Position numbers and translations under genes: made by a program. The notes beneath the pieces are model-generated. The model saw nothing but the letters and a program-made list of their open reading frames with translations. It did not search any database and was not told the DNA's origin. Shown piece after piece: positions 42,017-50,489 of a stretch of DNA of 64,000 nt; the first letter of the stretch is position 1; each line of letters begins with the position of its first letter. The DNA is taken from contig NZ_LT599032.1 of NCBI RefSeq assembly GCF_900079725.1, positions 2,858,692 through 2,922,691 of the forward strand, given 5' to 3'. This DNA is from an uncultured Dysgonomonas sp. (GTDB taxonomy: Bacteria; Bacteroidota; Bacteroidia; Bacteroidales; Dysgonomonadaceae).

Positions 42017-43030
42017 TTATAAAGTTACTTTCCTGATTGGTAAATTAAGCAACTCTTTCCTTATTTTTCTCAGTCTTAATAATTGTTTGCGAATGTCTTG
42101 CATGAATTTGGCCATAGGCCGTTTATGTATATCTGAGTCTTTCATGTAATTTCCCCACAATATTCGCTCAATAGTATCAGTTCCGGAAGGAAATAGCCCT
42201 TTGTAATTTTTCTCAAGGGATTTCCGATAGGCTTCATTATACATGCGAGCTCTGAGAACCATCTCTTCTGCTATATCCGTTTGAGTATTATAAATACCCT
42301 CTATATCAAAACATTCGGAAAATGTTTTTTTATTTGCCGGTGGAGGTGGCTCAGTAAAATTAACTTTTAATAAGTCTTTTCTTTTGGGATCTGTTAGGTA
42401 AGAAGTTAAGCCGGGTTTATCCAATTCAAAATGAAAAAAGGATGAGGAAGGTTTCTTAACATATAATTCAAACTCTACATCTTTAGTGCTTTTGGCACCG
42501 TTACAGGAAGAGCAAGCTGGATATAAATTATAGAGTGAGATACTTAAAAAAGGATAATCACTTTTATTGTGATAATGGTCGGCTTGGAACTTCGCTTTGC
42601 TATTTCCAGTTTTTGTTTCTACAACTACTACTAATTGAGAATTACAATAGACGCAGGTTTTTAGACCTATTTCAGAAAAATATTCGGGGTAAAAAGAGCT
42701 TCTCAACTCTTTATAACCTAAACACTTCAAAATTAAATCTTTCAATACTGGTTTATCCTCCATTTTGTTAGTATTGGGGTTCATTATTTGTCTTTTCGGG
42801 CACTTCCCTATTGTTGCTTTCCATTGTTCTAATTGAGATGGCTGAGCGGTAATGATATTCGTATATTTAAATAAATCAATGACTTTATTCAAATAGTCTG
42901 ATTCAATAGATTCTAATTTGGCATTTTTTAATTTTTCCAATTTTGTACAAGCATTGGTACGTTGATTCTCTATTCTTTTTGGAAACAAGGCTTTCGCTTT
43001 TTCCACAACACTATAGGGGATAGATATCAT
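42017..43030 (-). CDS. HNH endonuclease, Septu-like (PtuB type)
   Basis: A 337-residue protein. A zinc-coordinated HNH core covers residues 124-181: CVYCN (126-130), ADHYHNKSDYP (150-160) with the catalytic His, and PACSSCNGAKS (171-181). It is longer than small PtuB proteins; the N-terminal 120 and C-terminal 150 residues are helical and probably bind the ATPase or nucleic acid. Its ATG overlaps the stop of the ATPase gene by 4 bases. A coupled ATPase plus HNH pair is the hallmark of Septu anti-phage systems. Confidence 0.82.
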   Translation of the reverse strand: MISIPYSVVEKAKALFPKRIENQRTNACTKLEKLKNAKLESIESDYLNKVIDLFKYTNIITAQPSQLEQWKATIGKCPKRQIMNPNTNKMEDKPVLKDLILKCLGYKELRSSFYPEYFSEIGLKTCVYCNSQLVVVVETKTGNSKAKFQADHYHNKSDYPFLSISLYNLYPACSSCNGAKSTKDVEFELYVKKPSSSFFHFELDKPGLTSYLTDPKRKDLLKVNFTEPPPPANKKTFSECFDIEGIYNTQTDIAEEMVLRARMYNEAYRKSLEKNYKGLFPSGTDTIERILWGNYMKDSDIHKRPMAKFMQDIRKQLLRLRKIRKELLNLPIRKVTL

Positions 43031-45258
43031 TTTTCAAGTTGATTAAGTTGTTCCGTTAAATACGAAATTTGTTCTTTAATAGATTCTTTCTTATCAACAA
43101 TATAGGGAGAGGTTTCATACATATCTGATAAAGCATTTCTCAACAAAGGTTCTCCTATTAGCTCTATAAAGGCTTTCAAACTTTTAGCTGTCCACTGAAA
43201 ATCATTCGGATTTGGTTTGTTTTGCATATACCGGATAGCAGACTGGATATGCTCTTTAGCCACATCTCCTATAAAACCATTCTCCATAAAAAAATCATTT
43301 TGTAGAAGATCATAAATATTGGCTCCAAAGGTTTCTTCGTTAACTTCTATTTGATCTTCTTTTCCTCCTCTCAAGCGAAGGATATGAGTATGGGGGATAT
43401 CAGAAAGAATAAAAGGAGAGTGAGTTGCAAGAAGGATATTAATTCCCTCTATATGTTCTATATCTTTAAAGTTAATCTTACGTATATAATCGAGAAGATC
43501 ATGCAGAAAAGTACGTTGCCATTCGGGATGATAGTATAGTTCAACTTCATCCAATACAATATTAATGTATCTATAACGAACAATTTGTTCTTTTTCTTCT
43601 ACAGAATTGAGATTGATTAGATGATATACAATCGAGCTGAGGCTATTGATACGCTGCTTTTCACCAGAACTAAAGGTATCCATTGGTATGTGGGGACTAG
43701 TTAGAGCGTCTTCATCGGATTGTAAAATACGCTCAGGTTCAACTTCTACCCTAAAAATAGAGGGGGGAGCCATCATGTAGGTATTTACTTTAAAACGAGC
43801 CTCTTCTTCTTGGCGGACCTGTTCAATCTCTTTAGACAACTGATCAATATCCATAATCACGGCATCTTTAAAAATAGCATCAGATATTTTTTTAACACCA
43901 CCAATTGCTACGTAAATCCTCCGATAATATTTAAGATGTAGAATGGCTCCTTTAACTTTAAAATTAGTATGATTATAGTGATCTCGTATATAAGTCAACA
44001 ACCCCTTAACATTTTCAATCTCTTGTGTTTTTGGATTTGTAAATTGTCCATATAGTGATTCATACTTACAAGCCATTTTCACCAATTTGAAAGTGATATA
44101 CAAAAACATCACCTCCTTGAAATTGGGTTCTATCTCTTCTTCTGTAAAACTAAACACTTGAGGAACTTCCTTTTTAATTTCATTCAACAGAATCTTAACT
44201 TCTTCTTCGGAAAGCTGCCGGTCATCATGATTAATCCTGTCCCAATAATCCGTCAGATAATCAACTTTATACTCCATCTTTATCTGTCTAGCTATCTTTC
44301 CATTTGCCAAATGTCGCAGGCTTCTTCCTTCAGTAATTCCATTCAGAGGGCGAAGAATGTTGGAAACTAAACGACGGGTCAATAAGCTACGCTCACTGTT
44401 TATGTTAATATTTCCATCAGATCTCATAGGATTCAATACGATAGGAGTTTGATAGCCATCATTCTTATGAAACAAAGGGTTGACCCAATTCCCAATTTCT
44501 TTTGCGTTAAGTGAAAAAAGTGAATAGTTGACCACCATCGTATAAAAATAAGTCTCGGCAAATTGCTTTAAATTTTCCATTTTCTTTCCAATTTCTTGCT
44601 TTTCACATACATAATGTGACGAATCCTTGTTATAAGAATGAATTAGGATATCACAATCAAAAGGGTTATTGGAGTAAGCAGGAGCTGGAATAAAAGACAT
44701 CTTATAAAAACATGCCATGTTCTCTTTGCTTTCAGCACGATATAAGATTTGGAGATCCAGATTTGGATGAGGTTGATAGAGATATTCTCCTGATCGCTCT
44801 GTTAAAATCATCTCCTGAGCTTCCTTTGGAAGAAGATTTTGAAGAGCTTCCCGGATTTTTATTTTTTCCTTTTCCTCTTCTTTGGGATTCTTGTAAAAAG
44901 TATAACTTTCAAGTTTACACCCGATATTATAAGCAGCCCGGTAAAAGAGCTCAACTAGTGTACTTTTACCTGAACCATTAGCTCCTACAATGGCACTAAT
45001 GTTGATAGGTAAAACACGGTCAGGAAAATCAATATTATACAAAGGTATATCACTAGACTCATCATAGATAAACTCTGCTAGGTCATTCTCTTTAATAAAC
45101 GTATAATGCTTATTAAAAGAATATATACTGTTTTTTTTCAAGTTCCTGCTATAATTGCTATTATATTGAATTGCTGAATCTCTCAAGAATTCTATTGATT
45201 GATTGTCTGCAACTTCCGAACTATTTCCAATTTTAAGGGCTACAATTTGAAAACTCAT
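43027..45258 (-). CDS. SMC/OLD-type AAA ATPase, Septu-like (PtuA type)
   Basis: A 743-residue ATPase. Walker A GANGSGKST is at 92-100. A long middle region (about 200-500) with little similarity follows. The ABC-type signature FSSGEKQRI is at 529-537 and Walker B INIVLDEVELYYHPEW at 565-580, then an H-loop in LLATHSPFILSDIPH. This resembles recombination/SMC-like ATPases used as sensors in Septu and related systems. The coupled HNH gene downstream is the likely effector. It is longer than many PtuA proteins, so it could be another ATPase-HNH class; that is the main uncertainty. Confidence 0.82.
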   Translation of the reverse strand: MSFQIVALKIGNSSEVADNQSIEFLRDSAIQYNSNYSRNLKKNSIYSFNKHYTFIKENDLAEFIYDESSDIPLYNIDFPDRVLPINISAIVGANGSGKSTLVELFYRAAYNIGCKLESYTFYKNPKEEEKEKIKIREALQNLLPKEAQEMILTERSGEYLYQPHPNLDLQILYRAESKENMACFYKMSFIPAPAYSNNPFDCDILIHSYNKDSSHYVCEKQEIGKKMENLKQFAETYFYTMVVNYSLFSLNAKEIGNWVNPLFHKNDGYQTPIVLNPMRSDGNININSERSLLTRRLVSNILRPLNGITEGRSLRHLANGKIARQIKMEYKVDYLTDYWDRINHDDRQLSEEEVKILLNEIKKEVPQVFSFTEEEIEPNFKEVMFLYITFKLVKMACKYESLYGQFTNPKTQEIENVKGLLTYIRDHYNHTNFKVKGAILHLKYYRRIYVAIGGVKKISDAIFKDAVIMDIDQLSKEIEQVRQEEEARFKVNTYMMAPPSIFRVEVEPERILQSDEDALTSPHIPMDTFSSGEKQRINSLSSIVYHLINLNSVEEKEQIVRYRYINIVLDEVELYYHPEWQRTFLHDLLDYIRKINFKDIEHIEGINILLATHSPFILSDIPHTHILRLRGGKEDQIEVNEETFGANIYDLLQNDFFMENGFIGDVAKEHIQSAIRYMQNKPNPNDFQWTAKSLKAFIELIGEPLLRNALSDMYETSPYIVDKKESIKEQISYLTEQLNQLEK

Positions 45259-45406
45259 TTTCTTAAAGTATATTTTTGTGAAAAATAATAACAGAATTTA
45301 GCAAAATGGGAAGATATTATCAAATGCCTTTCAACTAAATTATTTTTCTCTGGTTATGTTTCTTTTTCCGCATAATCTCACAAAAAAAAAGAAGTGAAAA
45401 ATCAGT

Positions 45407-45429
45407 TTTTTCTAATTCGATTAGAAAAA
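45407..45429 (-). terminator. AT-rich hairpin between the Septu-like operon and the next unit
   Basis: TTTTTCTAAT and ATTAGAAAAA pair across a 3-base loop; on the minus strand it follows the 195-aa gene stop by about 27 bases. Confidence 0.4.
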
Positions 45430-45455
45430 GGTTGTAATCATCTAACTGTTTCTAT

Positions 45456-46043
45456 TTAAGAAATGTCAGATTTTATCAAGACGCAGTATTGTTTAAGCGT
45501 TTCTTCAATTATACAATTTATTCCCCATTGTATTTGATTTTCAGCAACCCAATTTACTGTTTCGTGAAAATTAGACGCTTTATAATGTTTACTATAATTA
45601 GTATTACTCTCAAATAATTTTATATTACAGTCTGCAATAATGAAAGGATTCATTTCAATCTCTTTATCCAAAGATTGAGAATATGCTCTGGATTTGGAAT
45701 TACCGGGAATTATTGATTTCAAATGAAAGTTAGTTACCCTTAATTCCTTTAAGAAATGGAATAATGGATAATCAGTTTTTTCAATAGCCAAATCTGGATA
45801 ATTTACTTTTAGCATTTCACTTATGGACACAAATTCATTCAGTGCTGCTCTTAGATGTGCTTTTTCAGAAAGAAAGGGATACTTGTTGTCTTTTTCTCCC
45901 CCAATAAAAAGACTACATCCGTAAATTCTTTCCGAAATATCACCTAATTTAGTAAGCTCGGGAAAATCATCAAATATCTCGTATTTTAAGATTCCCTGAC
46001 AATGGGGAATCGTCGGAAATTTACTCAAATCTAAACTTCTCAT
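45456..46043 (-). CDS. Unrecognised 195-aa protein, partner of a putative nuclease
   Basis: A soluble protein with no recognised domain. Features visible are HLRAALNEFVSISEMLKVN (helix) near the middle, FHFLKELRVTNFHLKSIIPG, and a Trp-containing C-terminus (HETVNWVAENQIQWGINCII). Its ATG overlaps the stop of the upstream 466-aa gene by 4 bases, so the two are made together. Its place in a run of defence genes suggests a two-gene defence unit of unknown type. Confidence 0.65.
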   Translation of the reverse strand: MRSLDLSKFPTIPHCQGILKYEIFDDFPELTKLGDISERIYGCSLFIGGEKDNKYPFLSEKAHLRAALNEFVSISEMLKVNYPDLAIEKTDYPLFHFLKELRVTNFHLKSIIPGNSKSRAYSQSLDKEIEMNPFIIADCNIKLFESNTNYSKHYKASNFHETVNWVAENQIQWGINCIIEETLKQYCVLIKSDIS

Positions 46044-47440
46044 TTTACTTTTTGGAAATTCTTATCAACAGTTAGTTGGTTAATAGTCATTGATTTATAT
46101 GGGTGAAATTCGGGAAAGTAAGATAACACACTTCCATCCTCTTTCAAAAAATGTTGTGTAACATTTTTAAATAAATTAGGGTCAAGAGGTATTAAAGCAT
46201 TGGGATTATGAAAAATAGAAATTCCTTCACTCCAATTTTCTATTGAATCTTGCGTTACCTCATAAGCAAATTCCAAAGGTACGGCAGCATTTTCATCATG
46301 GTCATGGCGATAACCAAATCTGAATAATCTTGATTTTTGAGAGTTTAAACCTGCTTGCATACCTAACCTGTTAAATTTGGAGAGTGTCGCAGTTGGAGAA
46401 TTGATTACTGCACTAATATTTTCTGCATCTGGCTGAAAGAAGAATCCTGCAGGAACTGTTGCGCCTGTTGATTTCGTGTATTCCTTTACTGGAACTGGTA
46501 TTATAACTAATTGACCTTCTTCTGTATGATAATGTTCATACTCATAACCATATAAATATGAAATTAAAGCAGGATAAGACCATAACATAGATTTTGTTTC
46601 ATGAAAGTCTGCAACTGCAATTACTAGTGGTTTTCCTTTAACATGATCTTTTTTCCAATATTCTTTTTTCAGTTTGCTATAAAGAGCACTTCCGAATTTC
46701 AACGGCATATCATTTTTTAGCTCTTTTTCAATCTCTTCTTGATTTTTGGGCTCATATTCGGTTAAAAAATCAGTATCCTGATCTTTCCTTCCAACAATAA
46801 CAGCTTCTATTGCGATCTCATGTCCCAATTTTTCTATCATAAAATCAGGTGCATAACTATCTCTTTTAAATGAAAAGAATTGTTCTCGACAGAAGCAAAA
46901 AAGATATAATTCCCATAACCGTGCATCAAAACCGTTTATTGATTGGAACTGATCGATGAAATTTCCATCTATATCTTTATAATGATAAGATATTTCTTTA
47001 ATAACATTTTTTGCGGCGAGATAACCCTCATGCTCATTCAATATCTTAAAATAAGGACTTAACTTTCCTTCTTCTATTATTATTTCAAATAAATCAAAAA
47101 AGTCACTTTTGTCATCGTGCATTGTTATTGCATCCGAAGCCATTTCATCATCAATCCATTTTCTAGCTTCATCAATGGTCGTTAAGCTTGCGATTACTTT
47201 TTCTGCTCTATATTGCTTAGCCTTATCTCTTGACAATATTGCAGCATAATAATCATTATCAGTATAATCCAGACTTATAAAGCCTATTAATCTACCACTT
47301 TCGTTTCTGTAAAACTCCAGTTCTTTTGAAAAATATCTCACGAACGGTTCTCTGGTAAACAGAACAAGTATATTGAACAAATTTTTATTGATTGGTATAG
47401 CTATTTTCATCATAAACTCTGATATTATATTTTTCAACAA
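46040..47440 (-). CDS. 466-aa protein with PD-(D/E)XK-like nuclease motifs, unrecognised family
   Basis: Near residues 170-215 the sequence GFDARLWELYLFCFCREQFF, then YAPDFMI, then EIAIEAVIVG gives Glu178, Asp199 of a PDF motif, and Glu212. This is the E-PD-ExA pattern of PD-(D/E)XK-fold nucleases, although the catalytic Lys is not obvious. Database entries of this type are, from memory, often called 'glycosaminoglycan attachment site' without basis. The C-terminal half (DHVKGKPLVIAVADFHETKS and SKFNRLGMQAGLNSQKSRLF) is unassigned. The start may instead be the ATG pair ten codons in. First gene of a coupled two-gene operon. Confidence 0.55.
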   Translation of the reverse strand: MLKNIISEFMMKIAIPINKNLFNILVLFTREPFVRYFSKELEFYRNESGRLIGFISLDYTDNDYYAAILSRDKAKQYRAEKVIASLTTIDEARKWIDDEMASDAITMHDDKSDFFDLFEIIIEEGKLSPYFKILNEHEGYLAAKNVIKEISYHYKDIDGNFIDQFQSINGFDARLWELYLFCFCREQFFSFKRDSYAPDFMIEKLGHEIAIEAVIVGRKDQDTDFLTEYEPKNQEEIEKELKNDMPLKFGSALYSKLKKEYWKKDHVKGKPLVIAVADFHETKSMLWSYPALISYLYGYEYEHYHTEEGQLVIIPVPVKEYTKSTGATVPAGFFFQPDAENISAVINSPTATLSKFNRLGMQAGLNSQKSRLFRFGYRHDHDENAAVPLEFAYEVTQDSIENWSEGISIFHNPNALIPLDPNLFKNVTQHFLKEDGSVLSYFPEFHPYKSMTINQLTVDKNFQKVK

Positions 47441-47530
47441 CTTACTTAAATTTTATCATTCGGTCGTACCATCCATCCAAAACGTCGATAGTTTAAAAGA
47501 TACTAGAGGTATTATGCAGGGGAGAAAGAG

Positions 47531-48028
47531 CTATTCTCTATTCTCTATTTTAAATTTATGTTGATTTTTTCTAACAGTATCTATGAACCAACCACCATAA
47601 TACCTTATAAATGAAAGTAATTCGGAAGGCAAAAATGAGGCCACTACATAATTATCTCCTTTATCTTTGTCCTTGAAAACAATTTTGTCAATTAAAAAAT
47701 CAGTATTTTCGGATTCAAATTCAATATTGAAATGCGCAATGGAATGTCTTAAGGCTACAATAAGGCCTTTTAAGTCGGTGTATTCTTCGTTGAAGGTTGA
47801 TATAAAAATCCCCATATCTCCTTTCAACTTAGAGGTAATTCTTTCTTTTGGTAAATAGCTAATGGCTTTTTCTTTCGGAAATACAACTAATCCTAATAAA
47901 CAATTTATTAGCAAGGTATGATTATATTGCTGTTCAAAATTATATCTATGAAGTATTCCTTCATATTGAGCTATTAGTCCTAATGTCCTTTCAATAAAGT
48001 CTATCTCTATATTCTTATAGTTTCCCAT
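47531..48028 (-). CDS. HEPN-type RNase-like protein
   Basis: A 165-residue all-helical protein with RHSIAH at 94-99, the RX4H catalytic motif of HEPN ribonucleases, inside LKGLIVALRHSIAHFNIEF. The layout resembles the pEK499-type HEPN family. No nucleotidyltransferase (MNT) antitoxin gene is adjacent; the genes on either side are the 466-aa protein (90 bases away) and a PH-domain protein. It may be a stand-alone defence RNase or a third component of the neighbouring unit. Confidence 0.68.
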   Translation of the reverse strand: MGNYKNIEIDFIERTLGLIAQYEGILHRYNFEQQYNHTLLINCLLGLVVFPKEKAISYLPKERITSKLKGDMGIFISTFNEEYTDLKGLIVALRHSIAHFNIEFESENTDFLIDKIVFKDKDKGDNYVVASFLPSELLSFIRYYGGWFIDTVRKNQHKFKIENRE

Positions 48029-48091
48029 CGATTATTATGTATTGTGTTTATTCTTAAAGTATAAGAAGTATAAATTCTAAATCTATTTGTA

Positions 48092-48544
48092 TTACCCTAT
48101 CTGTGTATTTATCTCACGTCTGAAAGCCAACGGGTCAGCTATATACGGATAGGTACTTGAAGCACCACCAGTTGTAACTGTAATTGTACCAAAATTAAAT
48201 ATCCGACCCAAAACACTTTGTTTTATATGAAGACCTTCACATTTCGCCAATACCAAATCTAGAGCTCTGCGACTGATAACACCTGTTTTAAGTATCACAC
48301 GTTTGTTCGTTACTGCATAAGAAGAACCTACTTTTATTAGTATTCTTGACAACAGCGACACAATCCCGAAGAACAAAATCAGTAAGCCTGCATAATGAGT
48401 CATAGCTGATATTTCTTTAGGGCTTGATGCAAGAAAAGCACCGATAAGTAACAATATAATCGGTTGAACGAATAGGAAAAAATGCAATCTTGCAACATAT
48501 TTTATTTCTTCCCCAGATAGCAGATTTTTCTGTATGTAATTCAT
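48092..48544 (-). CDS. Bacterial PH-domain membrane protein (bPH2/YdbS-like)
   Basis: A 150-residue protein with two hydrophobic helices (about 20-42 and 48-66) followed by a bacterial pleckstrin-homology domain (YAVTNKRVILKTGVISRRAL, then GLHIKQSVLGRIFNFGTITV). The family is widespread and of uncertain role in the envelope. A perfect -7 box TACCTTTG (complement of 48561-48568) lies 17 bases before the start, so it has its own promoter. It may belong to the element, since it lies between defence island and tra operon. Confidence 0.85.
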   Translation of the reverse strand: MNYIQKNLLSGEEIKYVARLHFFLFVQPIILLLIGAFLASSPKEISAMTHYAGLLILFFGIVSLLSRILIKVGSSYAVTNKRVILKTGVISRRALDLVLAKCEGLHIKQSVLGRIFNFGTITVTTGGASSTYPYIADPLAFRREINTQIG

Positions 48545-48560
48545 AGGCTATTGATTTATT

Positions 48561-48568
48561 TCAAAGGT
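48561..48568 (-). promoter_or_regulatory. Promoter -7 box of the PH-domain gene
   Basis: The complement reads TACCTTTG, an exact TAnnTTTG match. Confidence 0.5.
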
Positions 48569-48634
48569 AGTTATTTTTGTTAATTTTCGATATTCGGGCA
48601 GTAATATTTCATCTATAATTTTAGCATTTTTCTT

Positions 48635-49234
48635 CTATAAGAAATCATTGTTCAAGTGTTTAAATAGCAAGAAGCACCATCCAATTGGGTTCAAATAACG
48701 TTTACCTTTTCTAACTTCGTAATGCAAGTGGTTACCTGTTGTTACCCCTGTACTACCCACACAAGCGATCTGTTGAGTAATACTTACCCTTTCCCCCACA
48801 TTTACCAATATCCAGCTTAAATGTGCGTAGAATGAATGAAAACCGCCTACGTGTTGAATCTCTATAAAGTAGCCATATCCCACATCGTAACCTCTGGCAG
48901 TCACTATTCCGTTACCCGTAGCATACACGGGAGTACCCTTTGTCTCTGGAATATCAATTCCTGTATGAAATTTTCGTCTTTTATAGCATGGGTGCTGTCT
49001 CATTCCAAAGCCTGATGAAATATACTGAGTTTTTTTAATCGGAAATATCACAGGATAGTCAGATAACTCATCAATAGTCATTTGCAAAGAATCCGCTATT
49101 TGCTGAAATTCCGTAATGGAATAAATCGGCTTCAGACAGTGTTCTATTTGTGATTTTCTGTTTGATGAATTGCTTTGCTGTCCCCATGCAGGCAGATGGA
49201 GTAAAGCTATCAATAGGATTATTATATATTTCAT
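48635..49234 (-). CDS. M23-family peptidoglycan endopeptidase of the transfer operon
   Basis: A 199-residue secreted protein. The signal peptide (MKYIIILLIALLHLPAWGQQ) ends near residue 19. The M23 LytM-type metallopeptidase domain has HTGIDIPETKGTPVYATGNG (first zinc His and Asp) and GNHLHYEVRKG (HxH). Such enzymes open the cell wall for the conjugation machinery. It is the last gene of the tra-type run on this strand and is found in this place in many Bacteroidota conjugative elements. Confidence 0.88.
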   Translation of the reverse strand: MKYIIILLIALLHLPAWGQQSNSSNRKSQIEHCLKPIYSITEFQQIADSLQMTIDELSDYPVIFPIKKTQYISSGFGMRQHPCYKRRKFHTGIDIPETKGTPVYATGNGIVTARGYDVGYGYFIEIQHVGGFHSFYAHLSWILVNVGERVSITQQIACVGSTGVTTGNHLHYEVRKGKRYLNPIGWCFLLFKHLNNDFL

Positions 49235-49294
49235 TGTCCTGTCTTATATAGGACAAACGCCCAAAGAATCTTCGAGCGTTTGTCTGATTGTTCA

Positions 49295-49402
49295 CTATTC
49301 AATTTCTTCACCCCACAGCTCAACGTCTGTAGGAGCAGTTACATAAGCATAAATCATATTTACCCAAGTAACTATATATGAGATTACCATCATCGTCATC
49401 AT
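49295..49402 (-). CDS. 35-aa membrane peptide downstream of traQ
   Basis: An ATG two bases after the traQ-like stop opens a 35-codon frame: MMTMMVISYIVTWVNMIYAY and then a short acidic tail ending ELWGEEIE. One transmembrane helix is clear. Its position between two transfer genes with a 2-base gap supports expression. Too short for family assignment; it may be a small transfer accessory peptide. Confidence 0.45.
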   Translation of the reverse strand: MMTMMVISYIVTWVNMIYAYVTAPTDVELWGEEIE

Positions 49403-49404
49403 GA

Positions 49405-49863
49405 CTATTCCGTTTCCGTTGGTAAATCTTCTTCCTCACCTCTGTCATTTTGGAACGAGAACGTCTTTTGTACTACCTGACCGTGGTTATCTTCTATATA
49501 CACGTCTATCACTTGTTGGTCAGTAGAATGAGAAGTGTAATACATCCGAAACGTTTCTTTTTCCAAAAGATATAAATCGTTTGGTAGAAGTATAGTTCCA
49601 TTTTCGAGTTGTAATTGGCCTTTGCCATCTACCTGAAAGTAACGAATGTAGAATTTAGTGTCTTGGAAGTTCCCTTCCTTTACAATCTGTGCACGGATTT
49701 CCGCCACCTCTCCCTGAACGATTTTTTTCTGAACTGGCATACAAACCAGATCAAATGCGTAAACCTTATTAATATCCATATCGCTACTACAGGCTAAGGC
49801 CAGCAGCATTATCGCTGCCAGCCACACTGTTATTCCGAAAAAAGTCTTTATTCTTTTCATCAT
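49405..49863 (-). CDS. traQ: Conjugal transfer protein TraQ-like (DUF3872)
   Basis: A 152-residue lipoprotein-like protein. The signal sequence with a hydrophobic stretch ends in LLALACSSD, a lipobox with Cys at about 25. The mature part is an Ig-like beta domain (AEIRAQIVKEGNFQDTKFYI and QVIDVYIEDNHGQ), the DUF3872 pattern. In CTnDOT-type elements this is TraQ, an envelope component encoded after traO. The next gene upstream is traO, 40 bases away. Confidence 0.8.
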   Translation of the reverse strand: MMKRIKTFFGITVWLAAIMLLALACSSDMDINKVYAFDLVCMPVQKKIVQGEVAEIRAQIVKEGNFQDTKFYIRYFQVDGKGQLQLENGTILLPNDLYLLEKETFRMYYTSHSTDQQVIDVYIEDNHGQVVQKTFSFQNDRGEEEDLPTETE

Positions 49864-49890
49864 TGTATTTGTATACTTTGTTAAATAAAA

Positions 49891-49903
49891 GGGGCTGTGC
49901 CCC
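49891..49903 (-). other. Intergenic mini-hairpin between traO and traQ
   Basis: GGGGC-TGT-GCCCC, immediately after the traO stop codon. One of several short GC hairpins at gene borders of the tra operon. Confidence 0.4.
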
Positions 49904-50488
49904 CTAATTGATTATAAATTTGATTCCTACACCGAACTGCCCATGAAAATGCCCTGTAGAGTTACCCCAGAGGATACGTTCTCGCCCTGTAACGAGTAGC
50001 ACCACACGGTCTGTCAGGTAGGTTTCGATTTCCAATGTGATAGCACCTCCATAGATAAAAGTATCTTTGTGTTGAAGTGTAGAGCCATCATACAGGGTCT
50101 TTTCGCCCCAATTCGATGTTTCATAGCCTGCAAGGGCAGAACCACCCAAAGAGAGGAAAACAGTCTTGGAAGGATCAGTCAGAAAATTGTAATAATAACC
50201 TCCCTCAGCCGTGAATTGGGTTATCGGTAATCGTTTTTCCCGATACGGGTAGTAGCGTTCCATATATTCCGCACCAAATACCCATTTGTTTCCGTTCTTA
50301 GCATAAGTCGCCAGCGCCACACCGAAATAATACCCCGCTTCATTATCATTCTTGGATGAATAGATTCCATCCACCATACCACCTGTGAGTTGTATGCCTC
50401 GCATACCCGGAAGTGAACGCTGTGCATGTGCTTGGTCTGTAAAGACCAGGCACAACGCAATCGTTAATATAAGATATAACCGTTTCAT
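49904..50488 (-). CDS. traO: Conjugal transfer protein TraO
   Basis: A 194-residue secreted protein with signal peptide MKRLYLILTIALCLVFTDQA followed by HAQ. The mature part is an eight-strand-like beta-barrel pattern (RGIQLTGGMVDGIY, GVALATYAKNGNKWVFGAEY) ending FGVGIKFIIN, an outer-membrane-type C-terminus with aromatic/hydrophobic residues. TraO is an outer-membrane component of Bacteroides conjugation systems. Its start follows the traN stop by one base. Confidence 0.88.
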   Translation of the reverse strand: MKRLYLILTIALCLVFTDQAHAQRSLPGMRGIQLTGGMVDGIYSSKNDNEAGYYFGVALATYAKNGNKWVFGAEYMERYYPYREKRLPITQFTAEGGYYYNFLTDPSKTVFLSLGGSALAGYETSNWGEKTLYDGSTLQHKDTFIYGGAITLEIETYLTDRVVLLVTGRERILWGNSTGHFHGQFGVGIKFIIN

Positions 50489-50489
50489 A

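Noticed and set aside
41815-42036. 73-codon frame between the Argonaute and HNH genes
   Set aside because: Ser/Leu/Phe-rich AT-driven translation with no context support; it ends inside the HNH gene.
47531-48028. HEPN-MNT toxin-antitoxin pair
   Set aside because: Neither neighbour has the GSX10DXD nucleotidyltransferase motif of MNT antitoxins.
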